Positions 13,598 through 26,745 of a stretch of 64,000 nt of DNA are shown here, in pieces; within the stretch, counting starts at the first letter, position 1; each line of letters starts with the position of its first letter. The notes beneath the pieces were generated by a model, which worked only from the letters and a program-made list of their open reading frames with translations, made no database searches and had not been told where the DNA came from. The stretch lies in NCBI GenBank assembly GCA_949318235.1, contig OX439131.1:8145811-8209810 (forward strand). Direction: 5' to 3'. This DNA comes from Ecdyonurus torrentis. Its lineage: Eukaryota > Arthropoda > Insecta > Ephemeroptera > Heptageniidae. A program made the translations under genes and the position numbers.

Positions 13598-14005
13598 TTA
13601 TGATGGATGAACCATAAAATAAAAGGAAAGATTTAAAAAAAAAGTATTAAAAGTATTAATAATAAAATATGCAATCAGTATAAAAGCAAGAGATGGAAAA
13701 TAAACGATATCGTAAATTTCTTGAATAAAATAATATAGTAAAATAGTAGAAGTATTATTGTAATAAAAAATAAAGTTAACTACCTTCAGGTGAAATAATA
13801 ATGAAATAATAATTAAGACATTAAATATGCAGAAGCAAACTTTGGAATATAAAATATGAGACATGTTGTCATTTATTGACTTTAAAATGTAGAAAGCTTG
13901 CTTTAAGTTGGAAAGAGAAATAAATGTTTTGTATTGGCCAGACGTCTGGATGGCTAGCCCGCAGTATAGTGAAATTGGAACGAGCAAAATTACATGTTTT
14001 TCACG
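13598..14005 (-). pseudogene. Hydrophobic open frame inside intron 2, possible receptor remnant
   Basis: A minus-strand frame open from about 14005 to a stop at 13598, with no ATG near its beginning (first start-like codon TTG at 13985-13987). The first two thirds have more even base use than the surroundings and read ...NLKQAFYILKSINDNMSHIL and then a hydrophobic helix KVCFCIFNVLIIISLLF. A plausible donor (CTGAAG|gtagtt, near 13789) would end the coding-like part. The helix and basic/polar spacing recall chemosensory 7-TM receptors (gustatory-receptor type), but no diagnostic motif is present. It could be an exon of a nested or alternative transcript, a decayed gene, or chance. Confidence 0.2.
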
Positions 14006-14217
14006 TCAACTTGGGAGGATTATATAAATAAGACATCATGCTGTGAGAGAAAAGTAAGGCCAAATAATTTACGCGTTGGATTTCAAATTTTTAATATATT
14101 TATTTGTAATACGAAAAAAAAAAAAAAAAAGCTTTTTTATTTTGTACCTACATGTAGTTCCTATACTGCAATTTTTTTTATGTCATAAAAACAAACATTA
14201 CATGCACAGTTAAAAGT

Positions 14218-14274
14218 TAAAAAAAAAAAAAAAAAAAAAAGAAGAAGAAGAAGAAGAAGAAGAAGAAGAAGAAG
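14218..14274. repeat. Poly-A followed by (GAA)n
   Basis: About 23 A followed by 11 GAA units, in intron 2. Confidence 0.9.
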
Positions 14275-14726
14275 AGCGTAAAGAACATAAAGTCCAGTTC
14301 ATACGGAGCAATGTTTTCATAATGCAAAATTTTGATCCATTAAAAAAAAAAAAAAAAAAAGTGTAACTCAAGTTAATGCACAAATAAAAATATTGCTAGA
14401 CATGGCCAGGACAATTAAGCAACATGCAATTTCCAAGTAACTCCGTATAAAAACTACAGACTACAGTTGATAAGGTTTTAGATTGCATGAATGCTGAGTA
14501 ATGTCTGTGTTAAGAGTGGGTGTACTGAATACCTTCAATAGACCAGATGACCCATAAGCTTAACATAACTGCACATTGTCTGTTTTCCATGTTTAAGTAT
14601 GTAAGTCTGATTTTCCAAGTATAAATGAATATTAAGAAATAGTTATAATAAATAAAAATAATATTAATGGAGAGTGGATGTAAGTCACATGTATATGCAT
14701 TTATTAAATATGTATAGATATTATTA

Positions 14727-14762
<36 letters not shown>

Positions 14763-15787
14763 ACGGAGACGGAGACGGACCAGGGCAATGTTAATATTAT
14801 ATGTAGGTATGTGCATTTGACTTTGCATATAGCTTCATGTATACACACACACAAAAAAAAAAAAAAAAAACTAGCAAATATTGTTGAAATTATGTAATGG
14901 ATGTCCGTTACTGAATTCGGCGTGCGTGGGGCCTAATTCGTTAAAAAAATGCTTATTTGCAATATTTGAAAGTTTGGTTGAAGTACATCAATAATAATAA
15001 TAATGCAGATACATCTTTGTTGCAATAATCTTTTTGTGAGTGGGAGGGGGAGAGTATAAGGTAGGACGAATCCTTTCCGATAAGTTTGTTATGAGCTGAG
15101 TTGAGGCCCGGAACACCGCACTCTGCTGAACTCGATCCTACTTATACCAGACCAACTCTTACCTTACGACGGCAGTACTCACTCATTACTATGAACAAGC
15201 TGTGGTTGAACTGATAATAGAAATAATAAAACTGTGCAGGTAAAGTTATATCATTAAAATAATTTTAAAAAAGGCATAACATTAATGTAAATAATAAAGC
15301 AGAGGCATTATGAAAGAAAATAAATATATGTAAAAGCACAAAAAAAAAAAAAAAAAACAATAAAGAAATTGAACGTCACAAACTTTTGTATAATGAATAA
15401 AAAGATATTTATTTTCATCTTGCTGAGTTTTAATATAATATTTTTATATTTCCTTTTAAAAATTTAAAAAATAAAGCATGAAATTAAATATTGATTGAAT
15501 GAAATAAGGAAATGTTATTATACCAGCAATTTAAATAATAATTTTATATATCAATAAATATACGTATAAAATTGTAATAAGATCAAAATTTACATGAGAT
15601 TATTAATTAATTAACAATATATTGATTAGCAATTTACTTTTATACGTGTTTATGTAATATATGACAGCATCTCACATGAAAATCTAATATATCTACAGCA
15701 CCTTAGGGTTTTCAGCCCTCAACTTGCAGAACGAAAAAAAAAGAGGGAGAGAGAGGAGAATTAATATAAAAAGTAGCTAAATAAGAG

Positions 15788-15791
15788 AAAG

Positions 15792-15822
<31 letters not shown>
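15788..15822. repeat. (GA)n microsatellite
   Basis: Short purine tract 40 bases from the donor of exon 2 on the gene's intron side. Confidence 0.9.
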
Positions 15823-15827
<5 letters not shown>

Positions 15828-15862
15828 GAAAGTGGTACGTTTGGATCGAAGTGTATACTTAC

Positions 15863-15966
15863 GTTGTTTCTAGAATTCACATCTAATGGTTCTTTCAGGA
15901 TCTTGCGAACACCATCTGTGTCATTCTTTATCACAGCCTCGTGGAGCAGAAGGTCATTCTTAAGAA
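15863..15966 (-). CDS. ANKDD1-like ankyrin gene, exon 2
   Basis: Internal exon of 104 bases, acceptor ctgttctag|TT and donor AACAAC|gtaagtat. It encodes a split-codon Phe and then 34 residues starting LKNDLLLHEAVIKND and ending DVNSRNN. The pattern LHEAVIKND...GVRKILKE...DVNSRNN is the helix-turn-helix and exit of an ankyrin repeat, lacking the usual G-TPLH opening, as is common in a capping first repeat. It ends in phase 0, and the next exon starts with the Tyr-Gly that opens a canonical repeat. The arrangement (acidic/Pro-rich leader, degenerate first repeat, then YGRAPIHWAS and YGMRPILMAAWHGH) resembles the start of ANKDD1A-type proteins as I remember the family; this is recognition, not an alignment. 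Confidence 0.85.
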
Positions 15967-17044
15967 CTAGAACAGAAAAAAAAAGGAAGAAACAAAATAA
16001 TCAATCATTTAATTATCTTTTATAAATCTCTGAAGGGTATAATCAACACGGCAAACTTTATATTGAAGTTCAAACTTGATATAACTGTAAGAGCACTCTT
16101 TATATTGTGTACAAATCTCTTTATTTCGCAATTTTTGATAAAACAATAAAGTTTCTCTACCTCAACATATACGTATAAGAGATTTTATATTTGTATTCAA
16201 GACTTCATTTTTTTAGTCAATAGCTAAAATCAATAACTCATATCAGACAATAAAATTAATTTTGAAATAAGCATTAAAATGATAATAAAAGTCAGTGTTT
16301 CATTTTCATTGTTTTCTATATATTTTTGCGATAAAGTCTCAAATTACAATTATTAATATTACAACTTATTTTGTCTTGAAAAATAAACAAAAACTCTTTG
16401 TTTTTCAAATAAATTATGTTTTACTGGAAATAAAATAATATAATTTGAAATATTTACAATTTTGTTAGTAACTACGTCACACAAAGAAAGGTATTTCATG
16501 ATTATATAGAGTGGGCGATAGAGGAAAATACACATTTCACAAGAAATTTTTATCAAATGCCTTTCCTTGTTTTTTGTGTCTACTACTCCAACCAACCAAC
16601 CAGAGTATCTCGTTCTAATAAGAACTTTTGGCAGATTCATGACAATCATTAACCTTCTCTCCCTTTGACTTTACTACCACAACAATATAGAACCTCGTAT
16701 AATTTATGTAACGTAATATCTTATACCTACCTTCGAAGAATTCAACTATTTTATATAAAACACTTTGTTTTAGACACAAACTTTGAACGTGTTTTATTTT
16801 TATAATTTTTTTTTTCATCTTGTCGCTTACATTACATACCGTTCGTTAAATAAGTAGGGATGCCTTATGCCATGATGGGTATGCAAAATTAAGTCTCTGT
16901 AAAATATTTTATTTGCTTATAATATCAAATGAATTTCAATAAATGATATTGTTCTTATAGTTAAAAAATAAAATGTAATAAATTATTGTATATTCTTATA
17001 ATTTATATCATTTCAAAATTACCAATTAAAATTTATAAAATGAA

Positions 17045-17149
17045 TATATCGATGTTGGGATGCAGAAATGCGACCGATGAGAAAAATCATGAGGTTTTTA
17101 CTCATGATTTTTCTCATCGGTCGCATTTCTGCATCCCAACATCGATATA
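17045..17149. repeat. Perfect 49-bp inverted repeat with 7-base loop
   Basis: Arms 17045-17093 and 17101-17149 are exact reverse complements (arm start tatatcgatgttgggatgca), loop gttttta. It lies in intron 1 of the ankyrin gene, so the primary transcript would fold into a 49-bp duplex. It could be a hairpin small-RNA source or the remnant of a tiny foldback element. Confidence 0.9.
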
Positions 17150-18380
17150 ACAATCATATATATATACATAATAAATCTTATACATTATAATTAGTTTACA
17201 CTCTGCTAGTTTATAGTATTGAAATATGATATATTTTACTTATAAATTATATGAACGTAAAATAATTATATTTTCCTGTGTTTAAATTTGATACATTTTA
17301 TATACAGGGAGTTTAATATTAATTACATGTTACATTATAATAAAATTTATTTAATTATGGAAGCAGTTAAGGTATATAACCTAGTTTTCTAACTTTATTG
17401 TATTGAGGAGAATAAAATTTTACTTTTCATAATATATAAAAAAGAATAGTTAAGTAGTTAACAGTATACTTACTTCAATTGAATTTAACATGAATGCTAT
17501 GTGATCATAGAGCTCACTAAAAGCAATTTAACCTCTTGACTCTTTAGTCTGCTGTTGCTTTTGCTCCGGCTTTTGTAACGAAACTCAAGAACCTGTTGAA
17601 ACTACAATTTTTGCGTGTTTTATTTTTTATTATCTCTCTTTCTTTCAATTTGTAATTTAAACTTATTATTAGATTCGTCACGTAAGCTCTCGTGTAGATG
17701 ACGATTTAAATTTTTTTTTTCTGTCTGAATATATATTTTTAAAAAATGAAATTCAAATTATTTAGAAAACATTAGCATACATTATATTAGGTGCTATTTT
17801 TTATTGATATAAGCTCTGGATTACTTTAATTTTATAGTAATTTTTCATTTATTAAAATTTTTTTTTTTTCAAAAAGTAATATAACATTAAGTTTTGCCAA
17901 ACAAATTGTAAAAAGTTATCTTTACATTTTATATAAAAGTTGTTGTTATAATTTTATAGCTGAATGCATTTTTGACGAAATATCAAAAGTTAAAGAAAGC
18001 ATCCTTGCATCAAACATATTTTTTTAATAATACAAGTCTTTGATGATGAGTTTTTGAAAAGAAATTTTTATTAAAACTTTGAAACTTTTTTTTATTATTA
18101 TTAAAACAAAAGCATACTTTGTTTAATTTATTTTATTTTTTTATTTTTTTATTTATTTTTTTTTTTGGTGTATTGATTAGAAAATTTCATTTTATAGTTA
18201 ACAAAAAGGCACACATTGAAAGTTGGGTGTAAGTACGTAGAAAATGTATTTACGTAAATAGGTAAGAATTGTGTCGAGGCCGACTACCTCTTTTTACTCT
18301 TTACCACAGCAGCTTTGTAATTTTCTCTCGGTTAATTAACAACTAAAGTTGCTTCTCTCTCTTCTCTCTGTATCATGTAT

Positions 18381-18414
<34 letters not shown>

Positions 18415-21321
18415 TTTGTTCATTATGAAAAAAAAAGTACACATTTTTATAAAATATTCAACAATTCATTATTAATAAATTAGATTACTTTATTTAGTAA
18501 ATTAAAAATGTATACAAAAGTATATCATAGTCTTTAATTATATAAAACAAAATTACATGCAATATAAAAATATAAAAAAATAATTATCACATAGTATGTG
18601 TATATTAAACTACAAACAATAACACAAAAACAAAGTAAAAACAATAATGTAATAGAATAAAAGTAATTTCTGTAAAAGTTTTTTTTCTTCTGTTCGTTTT
18701 ATATTATTACACAAATGAAAACAAAAGATAAGAAATTACATTTATATTCATTACATTAATGACTTGAGATATATATAGTTTTTGCTTTTTTAAAGTTAAA
18801 ATGCGGTTTAAATATATTGAATCACGTTTCTTTTTTTAATTACCATAAGGATGAAAAGGATAAAAGCAAAAGGGGAAAAAAAAAAAAAAAAAAAAACGTT
18901 GGTAGACCGAGTGAATGTGTTTTTACTCAGTATTAAGTACCGCTTGGCCGTTGCCATAGTTACAACAAGTAAACCCACATTCAAGCCAGGTATGGTATAT
19001 ATTTTATACGTAATATTATACTGAATATGCATATATTATTTGTGTTCATTTTTGTTCTTGCGCAGTTTGATATTTCAATTTTGACATCGTGGACTTTCTG
19101 TATAAAGGGATGAAAAATAAAAAGAAGTGTGAAGCATCAAGTTTATAAGTTTATGATGTCAAGAGGTATAAGGTACGACATAAAACACACAAAATAACAC
19201 ACGCAACGATGTTAAAAAGTCATGGAGAGAGAGAGAAACCATGTTATTATTAATATTATTAGCTTTATATTACAAAACATTAAAACATCACCTCGTGTGG
19301 TATATTTTTAACTTGTAAAAAAAAATAATAATAACTTCCCTGTTTTATTAATGGAAAAAAAATCCTCTCACCTTTTTACGTATTAAATAATTTTAGGTTA
19401 TTATGTTTAATATACGTAAGTTTATTAAATAATTTTGCCTTTTTTTTTCAACTATGTTAGTTTTTATATGAATTTAAATATTGTTATAACGAGTCAAGGT
19501 TACATAAAATAGATATATGTATATGAGTTGTATAAGCCTTATAAGTCATGAACAGAATTAATGCAATTGTACTATGATTTAAAATCTCTTGCAGAATAAA
19601 GTTTGTACTTGGCATGCTAATCAACCACTTTGTACTTCTGTCGTATTCACTTTCAAATAAGCATAGTTTAAATTGTGTGAGATAGAGAAATGATTGCTGT
19701 GCCCTAAATATGCACTCGTGTGGTTAATTGCTTTCAAGATTTACTATATCTGATGAATAAATATTATCGTTTTAAATCTTCATTAGGTCTTTTTAACTTT
19801 ATACTAAAAAAAAAAATAATTAAACTGATTTATCTTGTCAATTTATTATATTTTGATTAAATGCATTTGATAACAAGAAAATCTCAGAGAGTAAAACTAT
19901 GAAAATATTAGCTATATAGACAAGATGGATATTTTATATTATAATCTCTGTAAGTTTAAATTATATCAAAGGAACCCATATTATATCACTGTGAAAATAT
20001 ATAACAATTTGTCATCAAAACTTAGAAATCTCACTAATGATAGCTTTTTCAAAATTTTGTTGAAATTTTTTAATACATAAAGACTTTGGCAGAATATATT
20101 GATGTCAAAAAATGAACGAAAATGATGTACTTCTGAATAGCAATAATCACAATAATAAATATATGAATTTATACAATATAATGTTCCAAATTTGAGTGTT
20201 CCATTGTGTTTCTCGTTAAATATAGATGAGACTTTTGAAAATTATTTTCATTTATATTATATACAAGGATTATTCAGTATCCTGTATAAACCTTCATTTA
20301 TATTTATATAATGATTTATATTTATTGTAAATAATGAATAGAACACGCTTGTTGTAACTTTTTTTTTAATATCATACTGCCTGGGTCAATAAAATTTCGT
20401 ATTTCTTATTTATTTACACTTCCTTCTATTCCATTTTATTTTTATTTTATTATTTTGTTCATTATTATTATTATTTTTCTTTTTTGGTGAGATAATTACA
20501 AAGAGTTAATTTCATATAATGTTACAGAAATTTGAAAACATATTATTTATACAAATATATGCGTGACAACAAAGATACAAGAATTTTGATGTGTACAGTA
20601 ACATTAAAAACATTTTGAGAATAATATAAGGTGGGAAAATCTTACTTAATAGTCAGTTGAAAAAAAAATCTCCATTAGGGTGCAATAACAACTTGATGTA
20701 TTTTGAAACTAGAAATCTTAACAATCCCTAACATCTTTTTGGGAAATGAAGTTTTCTTTTTCTTAATTTTCTTCAGCTTAAATTTGCATAGTAGTTAGAT
20801 AGATAATAATCTAATTGTTGAAATAAAAATTCTTGTATTTTGTGGCTATTTATTTTTGCACTGAAAATTTTCATGAAAGTACATTTCAATAAAGGCTTTT
20901 CAAATGACCTATTGAAACTTAATTATCTGATGTATAAAAAATTGCATGAAAAAAAAATGCAATTAATGTAAAGCTTTTCACAACTTGTATTCACCGGTGT
21001 AAAAGCCATAACAATAAACTGCACAGAAAAGAAAAAAATTACGAGAGCAGTGAATATTTTAATGGCAAACTGAACATTTAGAAAAAGATTTTTCTTTTGT
21101 TTCTTGATTTTTAAATACAACACAAGAGTTTGTAATATAAAAAACCTTACATCGATTTATTTTTAGTTTCACGCGTTTGTAAAGCGAAGGTGCTCTTTAT
21201 TGTCTAGCAATTATACGCACCTACTCAAATATACCATTATAATATTATTGTTTTGAATAATTATTAATTATAGTTGAATTATTACCACATGGGGATTTCC
21301 CTGCAGAATTAATTGAAATCC

Positions 21322-21324
<3 letters not shown>

Positions 21325-21405
<81 letters not shown>
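21325..21405. repeat. (TA)n microsatellite
   Basis: About 40 units in intron 1. Confidence 0.95.
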
Positions 21406-21408
<3 letters not shown>

Positions 21409-22078
21409 CACGAATCAATACTATATTATACTATATTTATATAACATAGTAATAACTCAATTTCAAATATTAATTGTATATTGAATAATTTTTCAACATT
21501 ATAATACGTATTGTTATTATTATTATTATTATTAAGCAATATTATCCTATTTTAATTATAATTTTCTATATGTAAATCAGATTAAATATGACATAACATA
21601 ATACAAAAAAAAAGGAATTTAAAAAGATTTATTAAATAATTAAATCTATATTGAAATTAAAAATAATTTAATTGGAGACCGTATACATTATTGATTTGTA
21701 ATTAATAACAATATGTCATTATTGTCAGTTTTTATGGTTTCCAATTTTAGTTAACTTGTTTATATTGCTCATTAAATTTATTGTTATCAGAGACATGAAG
21801 AGGCGAAACAAAATGTAATCTACATAACAGAATTAATATATTATATTATTCACTTTGTTTGATGTAATCAAATGCTCCAATTTTATATTATATGGCTACT
21901 AAATTTTTGTATGTATATTATTTTTATACTTTTGAGCGTTGTGTTTATGATTAAGGTTTATAAAAAATTACAGTTTAAGCTTGTGAGCTAAAAAATACAG
22001 TATACATAAAATATACAAATTTATAAGAAATAAAACTTTCTAACGTTTTTAAACGATTGAACTATTAAAGCTAGTCTA

Positions 22079-22098
22079 TGATCACTGATCAGTGATCA
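22079..22098. repeat. 20-base perfect palindrome
   Basis: tgatcactgatcagtgatca, self-complementary with no loop. Two overlapping TGATCA-type sites. Could be a dimer-binding site or chance. Confidence 0.6.
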
Positions 22099-22535
22099 CT
22101 ATATATCTATTTTTAAATCCATTTGAGTTTTTTTGGTTTTTGTTTTTGAAAAATTAAAAGCAAAAAAAAAAAAAAAAAAAAAAAAAATCAAATTAAATTA
22201 AATCAAATCAAAAATTTCTTTTTTTAGAAAAAAAAAAAAACATTTTGGTATCAAAAATGAATTTCGAACGTTGCATTAAAAGTAACAATAATTATTGTTG
22301 GATGAACATGATGATTAAAGCTATTACTGCAATATTGAAGTATTAATAACCATAATAACATACATTACATCACATGAAGGGACGTGTTAAATTTTAATTG
22401 TTTCAGAATTAAGCAAAGTAGCTAAGCTAACCTTTTGATATCTTGTTGAACCATGTAAAAAAATAACTTATTTAACAAAATATGTATATTATGTTAGCGG
22501 ATACAGTAAGATAAGATAAGTAAGGATATACTTAC

Positions 22536-22650
22536 ATCTGGGACTACGAGGTCTGGGTGGCTCCTCTAGTCCATCCAATGGAGGCAGTCCTGATGGCGAG
22601 GGTCTGCGACTTCGGGACGTGAAGTCCGCAGGATCCAGCTCGTCCAACAT
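22536..22650 (-). CDS. ANKDD1-like ankyrin gene, first coding exon
   Basis: First coding exon of a minus-strand ankyrin-repeat gene. It encodes 38 residues beginning MLDELDPADF and rich in Pro, Arg and Ser, with no ankyrin fold: probably a flexible N-terminal leader. I chose the ATG at 22648-22650 because it is the only ATG in the open frame and sits in a good context (ACC before ATG, A at -3); the frame stays open 39 bases further up but only to a GTG. The exon ends with a strong donor (CCCAGAT|gtaagtat) after one base of a codon. That base plus the two leading bases of exon 2 make a Phe codon, so the reading frame crosses the intron cleanly. It is visibly GC-richer than its surroundings. 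The start choice and 5' UTR structure are inference. Confidence 0.72.
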
Positions 22651-22799
22651 GGTGTCCACGTGGTGGCACACTCGTGTGCCGCTGCTCACGTCGCTCCTCT
22701 CATCTCAGTTACGCTCAGCAAGGAAATGCCTCTCTGTAATATCACAGGAAATTGCTATCACTCAATGTGACATACCACAAACTAACTCTGTCTGTGTGA

Positions 22800-22805
22800 T
22801 TTATA
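22800..22805 (-). promoter_or_regulatory. Candidate TATA box of the ankyrin gene
   Basis: On the minus strand the sequence reads CAGCTATAAATCACAC, a good TATA box, about 150 bases upstream of the chosen ATG. Nothing else proves a promoter. A possible 3' splice site (tgatattacag|AGAGG, around 22740) between it and the ATG would place a 5'-UTR intron here and complicate the model. Confidence 0.3.
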
Positions 22806-24407
22806 GCTGAGTGACACGGTAAACTTAATTTTTCACACGACGTAGAGTGCGTTGAAATTTTGCACATTTTTTTCAAAGAAAAAAAAAATGCTAAATTAAT
22901 ATTTTATTTTCAAGCGCATGAAGTCTTTAAATATTATTGCATGTTTAACATACAAAAAAAAAACAAAAAAAAAAAACAAAAAAAAAAAAACAAAAAAAAA
23001 AAAACACAACTAAACATACTACATAAAGACAATGTACCGAATGTGTTGTTTTGTTTTATTTCACCAATGATTTGTCATAAAAACATCTTTCTATACGATT
23101 CAAAAATTATTATAAAATTATTCAAAATGCAAATCAACTTTAGGGCGTTTAAGCTTTTTTTTTATACATAATAATATTATAACAAATATTTTGTGAAATA
23201 GATCATACATAATATATAAGTGCAATTTGAAGTTATAAAAATATTTTCAAATTTTATTGATGAATGGTATTGAATGGTAAAAATAATAATTACAAATACA
23301 CAAATTATTAGAAATATGAAATATCTGAGTTAAATAAAAAAAAAGGCTAAAAAAATAAAAACCTAATGCTTAAATGATTCATTTGTGTTTAAAAGTTCAA
23401 TTTATCGTTTTCCGAATAAAGAGATTTCAAATTTATTTAATAACGTTAGCAACACGGTCTGGTAACGTCTTCATATTATAGTTTTATGTGCAAACTACGT
23501 GTATCTAATACAAATTCCAACACGATAATATTACGGTCAGTTTATTACTTTTTTATATTTTATATCTTCATTTAAATATAGAATTATAAAAACTGTAGTT
23601 AGCTATAGAGACAGAGAGAGAAAAAAAATAGCAAATTATCATAAAAGTATGAAGTTAGAACGATGTAATTCTTGCTACTTTACAATTTTTTTTCTTTTCT
23701 TTTTCTTTCCCTTTGTGAAATATGCATTATGCAAAAAAGCAGAGAAAAAAATCTATACTTTTATCTTCAAATGCAAAAATAGACCTACATGCATACATTT
23801 TTATACCATTTTATAACATTATATAAAAGTTCTCGTGTTCATATATTTTTCTCTTTTTTTATAACTTGAGGATAAAAATAAATTATTGTAGAATTTTTTT
23901 CTATAAATACAAGAAGAAAAAAAAATGAAAAAGAGACGATTCTCGCATTGCTGTGGAATATTATAAATAATAAAACAGCCATGCATAAAAATTAAAACTC
24001 ATCAAATGGAATGGTCAGCTCCATGGTTAGCTCGTATAATTGTGTAAAGCGCCAGTTCATGTATGTATGTAAAATGCATTGCATCATAATACACACCTGC
24101 AGGGAGCACGTTTGTTTAAAAAAAAATTTGAAACACAGAGAGAAAAAAAAGTTTTAAAAAATTCAACGAGTCTCAGTGGAAATTACATTTTTTATGTATT
24201 AAATTTTTTTTTCTCTCCCACGTTTTTTTTTACAAGTTTTTAATGTATTTTTATTATTAGAATACTCTATTAAAAGTTGTTTAATAATTCATAAATAAAA
24301 GAATAAACATTGTATGATTAAACATTTTGTTATTTCTTTCTCTTTTATTATAATTCCAAGAAAACAACTTTGAACACGTTCTGTTTATTTTAATCAACTA
24401 TATTTAT

Positions 24408-24408
<1 letters not shown>

Positions 24409-24495
<87 letters not shown>
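24409..24495. repeat. (AC)n microsatellite
   Basis: About 43 units, uninterrupted. Confidence 0.95.
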
Positions 24496-24500
<5 letters not shown>

Positions 24501-26745
24501 ACAAAGAAGAAAACGAAGAATTTTATTTACATTTGCAAAACAGAGCTCTCAAAACCATATTTCACGCGGTTTTTGTATATTTATATAAATATCATCTTAC
24601 TTTGGGGATTTTGCATAGACATGAAATTCATACATGATTTTACATTTACTTTTGTGAAATAAAATATAGCTTTGACTGAACTTTTCCGTTTCATGTTATA
24701 TAATATATTATATCATAAAAAAAAAAGTTACATACAATGTTGTTAGAAATGTTCATGTTTAATGGTACTACCATCACACACAAAGTGCTCAATTTCACAT
24801 GTGAAGTGTTAATAAAACTGAAGACAAAAAGCAGGAAGTGTTAATTAACAACCAATAGAAAATTACTCGACTTAAAGGCTCAAAGACAAAACCCACAACA
24901 CAAACCCTTCCTTTGTGATCATTACTATAATAACTGCTAGTTATCACCACACTTTGGAAACTGCGTGGCATCTACGCAAATTGCCACCGTAATTTTGTTT
25001 ATCTTCAGGTTTAAATTAAATGTTTTTTCTGCAACGGAAAAAGAAACGCTTAAAAATATCTACATAATTTCAGCCTCAATTGCATATTGATTTTAATAGA
25101 AGCACAAAATCACAACTCGTTTGAAAATTTAAAAAAATATATATAAAAATTTGAGTTTAAAATTATTTTCAATTAAGCAAGATTTACGCTAAAATGACAT
25201 AAATGCATAGCATAAATTACTTTACTTATATATTTTCTGTGAATGAAATATTGCATTAATTACTTTATTGTTCCATTCAAATTTAGCGTATAGAACTGAA
25301 AATTTTCTGTACGAGCTACTGCGTTATAAGTAAACTATCATTGCATTTATGTATTACAGCCTTGTTAGAGTATAATATTATGAAATAGCAGTTCAGAAAT
25401 TGTAATACAATAAATTTAAAAAATACAAATTTTTCCAGTGTACCTATACACGTTGTATATTTATATAATATTAAAATAGTATGGTTTATATAAATGAAAC
25501 ATATTTATACAACTTGCAATGTTTGTATATTTTTATAACTTCTCTCATGTTAAAATATACACAACAATAAAAAAATGTGTTGTAATGTCAAAACAACTTG
25601 TCATTCTATTTCATGTATGTAGCAGTATACATGAGAAATTAATTTTCTATAGCAAAAACTATATTTTATTTATGTATAGCTATAGTTACATTTAGTATAG
25701 TAGATTCTAATATATATATTGGACAATATCCCCATATTGTAGTTTAAGAGAGCAGTAAACACTTTTTTTTTTGTTCCAACACAGTAAAGCTACCACAAAC
25801 TAAAATGTCCAATATGTTAGCTTAAAAAAAAAAAAAAAAAAAAAAAGTAGCAGATTGAAGAAAGAACATGAAAGAGCCATTTTGGTGTGCGCACAAACTG
25901 CCTGCTTGCTCAATGTTTACAAGTTGGACTTACAGTGTTATTGTCTTGTTCAGTGTTACCATTATTTTACCCGCAGAATCTTCAAAGAAAATTATCCATT
26001 TCATCTCTTTTTAAGAATACGAATGTAGATGCAATTTTTTTTTTCAAGCAACACTTCAAAGAATTTTATGCTAATGTATATTACTGTATATAGTAAAAAA
26101 AAAAAAAATAATAATAAGTGAATAAAATAATCAATTGAGAACAAAATATGATATATACGGCGGTGTGGTTTGTTATTTTAAAACTTTCTTTACATTGGAA
26201 GTATTGTTATTTATATTCTTCATTTGATGACAAAGATTAAAAAGGAATGTTAACGTAGTCCGTCCTATAAAATTTTATTCTATGACTTTCCTCTAAGGCA
26301 AAAAATAAAATTTTATATGGAGTTCTTTAAATTATAGCATATTTTTAGTTTTCACCAAAAATTCTACAACAATATATAAAGTTACTAACAGTAAAAGCAA
26401 TAATTAAATCATAATTATATGGTACTGAATTTTACTGTTGATATTATACCATATATACCAACATATGGTTCATAAATTTATACAAATTTAACCTTACAGT
26501 TTGTTTAAAAATTATATAACATGATTCTCGTTTGTACAGTCAATATAAAAATGCATTGTTTCTGTTATTATATTAAATCCTGTTATTACATAGAAAATTT
26601 TTCTATGCTGTCAATTAAGTATTGGTTCAGAGATAGTGCATTTTGCCCTGATTGCACCTTATTGTCTGTTTGTTTTTTATATTAATTATTTATTATTACT
26701 ACTTTGATTCTATGGGTTAATGCTTTTTGAAAACATTTAAAGAGT

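Larger units (their letters stand above)
9659..15862 (-). other. Intron 2 of the ankyrin gene
   Basis: The 6.2-kb intron between exons 2 and 3. It contains (GA)n at 10141-10216, G-runs at 10390-10405 and 12457-12470, a T/C-rich tract at 11010-11070, (GT)n at 12865-12907, a (GAA)n run after poly-A at 14218-14274, and (GA)n at 15788-15822. A same-strand open frame at 13598-14005 is listed separately. The rest is featureless AT-rich DNA. Confidence 0.8.
15967..22535 (-). other. Intron 1 of the ankyrin gene
   Basis: The 6.6-kb intron between the leader exon and exon 2. It contains the perfect hairpin at 17045-17149, a poly-A run at 18379-18410, (TA)n at 21325-21405, a 20-base palindrome at 22079-22098 and poly-A at 22163-22187. 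No coding exon was recognised; the 96-codon frame near 16.5 kb has no splice or homology support. Confidence 0.8.

Noticed and set aside
16359..16818. Two minus-strand frames of 96 and 67 codons in intron 1
   Set aside because: No ATG context, splice support, domain or base-composition change; acceptable as chance in this amount of sequence.
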